A stretch of 64,000 nucleotides of DNA, taken from NCBI GenBank assembly GCA_034231615.1, contig CM067317.1:43691531-43755530 (forward strand), written 5' to 3'. The stretch comes from Meghimatium bilineatum (Eukaryota; Mollusca; Gastropoda; Stylommatophora; Philomycidae). Below are positions 55,501 through 61,500 of this stretch, piece after piece. The notes below the pieces were generated by a model that made no database searches, was not told the DNA's origin, and saw only the letters and a program-made list of their open reading frames with translations. Position 1 is the stretch's first letter. The number at the start of each line of letters is the position of its first letter. The position numbers and the translations under genes are program-made.

Positions 55501-58500
55501 AATACAGAACTGTGGATAGACTGAAGTAATTTGGTTACTTCATACCTTCAGAATGGCATTGAAAGAAAGAGCTGTTCCAATAGATTGACAAAGAACCATC
55601 TTAGTACCAATATGGAAGAGATAAGGAAGAAAGCAAAATTGTGGCACATGCGGAGATATTTCCCTGCTTAGTCATTTCGGTAAAATATTCGCTAAGATTC
55701 TTGAAAAATGGATAAGATTCATTGTAAATCTACTGCTTTATCCGAAACAGTTCAGGATTAGAAAAGGAAGAGGATGTACAGATGCAATATTCTCTCAAAA
55801 TTAGTGTTAAAATAAATTAGTGAAAAGGCAATAAAATACAAAAAGCAAATGAAGATTGCTTTTATAGATCAAAATCAATATTTCGACCGAATAAATTGAA
55901 AACTACTCGAGTATTCTAGAAAATTATGAAATAAAATTACCATTATTAGACTGTCTTCCGCCGAAGACGGATGTGTCGGGCCATTGGCGCAAATAAAACG
56001 GCGACACAATGCATTTCCATTTTCTGGACTACATCCTGCTGGAAATCTAGCAGGACCATGATCCAGCTAGATCCAGTTGGAGTTTGAGAATGAACGCAGA
56101 AGAAGAAGAAGACTGTCTAAGAGCCATTGTTTTCTAAATGGCATATGTGATTTCATTTATCACGGCTTAATCATTTGGAGACTGAAATGCCTTTGTGATT
56201 GGTCTAGCAAAACCGACAGTGTAGAACTAAAACGCGTGTGTAGGTAACACATAGTTAACATGAAGCTGTGGGTATTCTCAGAAGGCAGCAGTCTCCAGAA
56301 AACTTTTCTAACCTCCGAACCAGGCCAGGCATGAAGGAGTATAATGTTTAAAAAAAAAAGAGAAGAGCCATAAACAAAGATAACGAAAGTTTAGTTAGAA
56401 CAAGTGCAGGATTTACAAAGTAGTTTTCAGTGCCATCATGAGTTAGTTAATGAGCACCATTATTATTTATTATTTATATAAATAATATTACAAACTGAAT
56501 GAAAAGACCACCAGACGATTAGCAGCACAATGACTTAATTGAACCACATATGATTGATGATCTAGTCCATCAATCAATCAATAAACCCATAACCCTTCAG
56601 GGTCGTAGGGGTACCACATTGGATGCTTCAGCACACAGAGTCCTCCAGCGAATTCTATCGTCAGCGATGCGGATGAGTGTGGAAATATCTAGCCCTGTCC
56701 ATTCCTTGATGTTGTCTGTCCATGTCTTTATTTGTCCTCCTCTGCTTCTTCCACCCTCGACAGTTCCCTGCAGTATTGTTTTTGACAAGGAATCGTGCCT
56801 GCATACATGTCCGAACCATGCTAGTTTTCGTCGTTTCACTATTGAAAGCAATGGCTCCTGGACACCTGCACACATCTCTACTTTATTTCTTACGTACACA
56901 TTGGTCTTATGTTCCCTATAGGAAATTCGTAGAATTCTTCTGTAGCATTTATACTCGAAAGCCTGTAATCTTCTCTCCATGTCCGCAGTGAGTGTCCACC
57001 TCTCACAACCATACAACACAACAGAAAGCACCAGCGACCTATACAGTTTGATTTTCACTCCAACACTGATGTTGCTTTTCCAAATCACAGTTAGCCTTGA
57101 CAATGACGCTAAAGCCATCTCCAGCCTTATTTTTAGTTCTGCTTTGCATTTACCATCGCTGCATATACTGGATCCGAGGTATTTGAAGGTATTCACCTCT
57201 TCAAGCTTGTGTCCATTCATCATGATATTAGTCTGGTTTTCTGTGTCTCTGCTGTTTACCAAAATTTTGCTCTTATCTGAATTGATTTCCATTCCGTACT
57301 TGCTGGTAACTTTTTCTAACTTTGATGTTAATTCTTGCAATGATTGTTCTGACCCAGCTATAAGATCAATATCATCAGCGAAACGCAAGTTGCAAATAGG
57401 GCGACCTCCGATCGATATAGACGTGTTGTAGTCATGCAATGTTTCTTGTATGATGTGCTCTAAGTATATGTTAAAAAGTACTGGGGACATTACGCATCCC
57501 TGTCGAACTCCCACAGTTGTTTTGAAGAACTCTCCAATTGTATTGTGTGACAAGACAGCACTATTTGCATTTTCGTACAGAGCTTCAATAATGTCTATAA
57601 TTGTGGTGTCAAAATTAAATTTCCTTAGTATGTGCCACAGACCATCATGCCAAACACGATCAAAGGCCTTTGTAAAGTCAATGAAGTTGTGGTATAGATC
57701 ACGTTGGTGCTGAATATGTTTTTCGATTAGTGTTCGGATGTTAAATATTTGTTCAACGGTGCTTCTGTTTGCTCTGAAGCCAGCTTGTTCTTCTGCAATT
57801 ATTTCTTCCGACTTAAGTCCATAGTTCAAGGGAAGATCATCTTCAAGACCACATAAATCTAATCAACGAAAGCTGCCTCGATTACAACATAAAGAATAAT
57901 ATCGAAGAAAAAAAATATAAATAATGTCCATATGCAGAGAACCCATTACAATCAATATAAAGATAAATAATCAATGACTGAAACAATTGCTGGAATTAAA
58001 AATATTTTGGGAGTATTTTACAGATGACAGAAGAATGAGCAGATATATCAAGAAAGGAATTTAAAAAGCCAACTACTTGAATTATCAACCTACTTCAATC
58101 CGTGAAACACAAATCTATCCCGTGTCAATGTCCAACAAGGACTCTTAACAAAATAACAAGAGAGAAGGCTTACTAAGTGTGAAATGAGATGTCTAAGAAA
58201 AGCAGCAAAGAGAACAATAAGACATGTTGGAGCAACGTCTGTTGTCAAATATATTGAAAAATAGAATGAAATGGTGCGGCCTCTTAATAAGAAGTAACCC
58301 ATATTGGCCAGCAGCAAGAACGCACAAACATGAAAATGGAACAGCAAAAGAGGCTGAGGAAATGTATGAAGAAGGTGGATTGAAGGAGTTGTCAACGTTC
58401 TGCGATGTCACAGTTTTACTGCATATCCAGTGACCAAACGTGCCATACCCCGAAAATCGAACATCAAATCCCGTGTAACATTGTGTTGGTGGCGGCGCAC

Positions 58501-61500
58501 TAGCATTGTTTGATGTATGTTTGTCTGTATCCGCGATATCTCGCAGCCTAACATGGCAAGTTCTTACATCATTCTTTACAGAATAGTATCCAAACTGACA
58601 CATTCTGATGTCAAACTGTCATACTCTGGTGACAAACTATCACAACCTTATGTCAAACTGTTGATATATCAGTTATCAACCAATTTTTCTCCCTTTCTAT
58701 CAACTAATTAAGTGATGCTGTAACGTTCTCTATTTCCATCTTCATGCTCGATGTGACAGTGGAGTATGCTGAAGATTTCTCAACCAATTTCATGCCGTTT
58801 CTGTAGGCAACAAAACCCTGCGAAGAATGTTTTGAGGATTAATAGTTGGCTGTCCCCATTGCATATACGGTCAAGGTTACTCATAATTAATATTTCTACA
58901 TTAGAATCTTCACATCAGAAACTATTAGTTTAATAACATGGGAGAGAAATAAATAAGTAAGGCGTGTTAGCAATAACAAAGTTCATAACACACTAATAAC
59001 ATCAACAAAAACAGATGAAGTCTCGACTAAAAAGTCTTCCTCGGGACAAAAACAAATAACAAGAAAATTCATATTATAAAAAGAGAATGATAGTGTGAAA
59101 GAGAAGAAAAAGCAGATAATAAAGTGAGAATTAGATAGAAAGAACAAGAAGGCGAAGAACAAACACAACAAGAACATAGAGTACAAAGAAAAACAAAAGA
59201 GCGTATATAATAAATGAAAATTCCAAGAAAAACCTTTTTATCCAGTTGAGTTGAACTGAAATGTAGGACTAAATGACGCTTAAAATAATGGTCAGTCGAA
59301 TACAGATCAGTTTAATAGCATAGTGTGGCAATAAGATGTGTCGGGCCGAAGTGCTGTAAAATAGCAGCTGAACTATAAACTATGTCACACACATTCTACT
59401 ATCCGGATTAGAATATGGTCATCTCTAGAAGTTTGAGCAAGTGCGTAGAAAAAGACACGGTATGTTTATATGGTAAGTTTTGTAGTGGTTATGATTTCAT
59501 TTTCTCACACCGACTCAGAGTGCAGTCATCATCATCATTATCAAACCCACAACCCTTCATAGGGGTTGCACGGGCGCCACTCTGGAAACATCAGTTCAAA
59601 CAGTCCACACTTTCATACTGCTTTCAATTCCGTGTTTAAGTGTAGAGACAATCTTGTCTTCTTTAATATTATTCGACCTCTTCTTCTTCTACCCTCAACT
59701 GTTTCCTGTAGGATAGTTTTGGAAAAGGAATCGTGCCTCATCACATGACCACACCACACAGATTTGCGATGATTCACCACATCCATGAGATGTTCTTGTT
59801 GACCTATAAGAGTATTTATAATGTCTCTCACGTATATGTTGGTTGTACGTTCAGTAATAATGGTTGCGCAATAATTGATTTGTTTATAACTATTTCTTTT
59901 TCAAAGCATGTATTTTCCTCAGAAAGCAATGACAAACTGTTGAAACGTATTTTAAATTGGTCAGATACTAGTGATGACCACAAGTATGAATCATGGTCTA
60001 TGACGATGAATATTCCAGGCAAGACAGACTCATAATTACAATAGGAACAAAGAGATTACAAATGAGTGTCCGCAGTGGTAACTCTCTAACGACCTCGTAT
60101 GTCCAACTATGGTGATAAAGAAATTACTAACAGAGACTACCCAAACATAAATGGACTCAGTAATATTGAGGCACAATTGTATATCAACAGAATGTCAGCA
60201 GTGTGTCAAGAATTCATGCTTATGGGACCTGGCCCCCATGCTTAATTATGTCCGTACACAAAAATCCCCTCCCTTAAAAAATTTGGTAGACAACATTAAA
60301 AAAATAAAACTACATGTTTATTTTTCAGATTTTTAGAAGATATTTAAATCTCAAACAATTTTACTGGTATATAAAAATAATGTTTATTGAGAATAATTGT
60401 TTCTGTAACATTCCCCCCTTTCCCTCTTTAAAGGAAAATAGTCTGAATGTAGTGCACACATTGTATCTCTTTGATTACAATTACTACCCCATAACTACGA
60501 GAGGCGGGGTGGCCAGTTCCTTTCCCCTGCTGTCTTTACCTTCCCCAGCTCATGTGTCATGAACTCATTTACTATGTCGGCTGGAGGAGCTATGGTGTCA
60601 TATGAGAAATCACAACGTGGATGTGTGTGTGTCTCCGGGCGTGGTTTCGAACCTGTCACGCTGTAACCCGTTGACTGCTATCCCCATATTTCTACAAAAC
60701 GTAGACCTATACAAATTTCTTTTCTAATTCTTTACCCAACTTTTTTTTCTCTCCTGGTCATAGAATAATTGTCCATCGTCTCCTGAATTCTGTAAAAAAA
60801 GAGCAGACAAAGACACATTCTATACACGATGATGACGATGTTGACGCAGAACACAAGAAAATACACACAAAATGGTTCAAAGGTCAGTAAAATTCGAAAT
60901 CTGGTTATAATGGTTATTTATTTTGTGATTTATCCTTAAGTCGGATGAGTCTGGCGGGAAGATGCTAAACAAGATTTATCACTGCAACAACTTACCTTAA
61001 CCAAATATAGATTTATTATTGCAACTTCTGCTAAATTAGATTCATTATTGCAACTTCTGCTAAATTAGATTCATTATTGCAACTTCTGCTAAATTAGATC
61101 CATTATTGCAACTTCTGCTAAATTAATTATTGCAACTTCTGCTAAATTCGATTATTATTACATCGATTTATGTTAAATTCGATTTATCATTCGACTTATG
61201 ATAAACTAGATTTATCATTGCAACCACTTCTTATACTAGATTTATTATTGCAATAGGTTACCTTAAAAGCATATAGATTTTATGATTGCAACCTATGCAA
61301 AACTAGACTTATAATTGCAACAACTTATGTTACACTAAATTTATCATTGCAACGACTTATGTTACACTAGATTTATCATTGCAACATGCAGACGTGTACG
61401 TAGTAGATAAGGAGCGGGCAGAGGGATTAGGAGGTTCAACCACCCACCCACCCCCCCCCCATACACACACACACACACTCGACCTCTGCAACTGGGAACA

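Noticed and set aside
56550-57713. + strand frames of 87-150 codons
   Set aside because: Shadows of the intact minus-strand reverse transcriptase.
58983-59186. Phe/Leu/Ser-rich minus-strand membrane peptide
   Set aside because: Explained by an A/G-rich + strand; no start context, neighbours or conservation signal.
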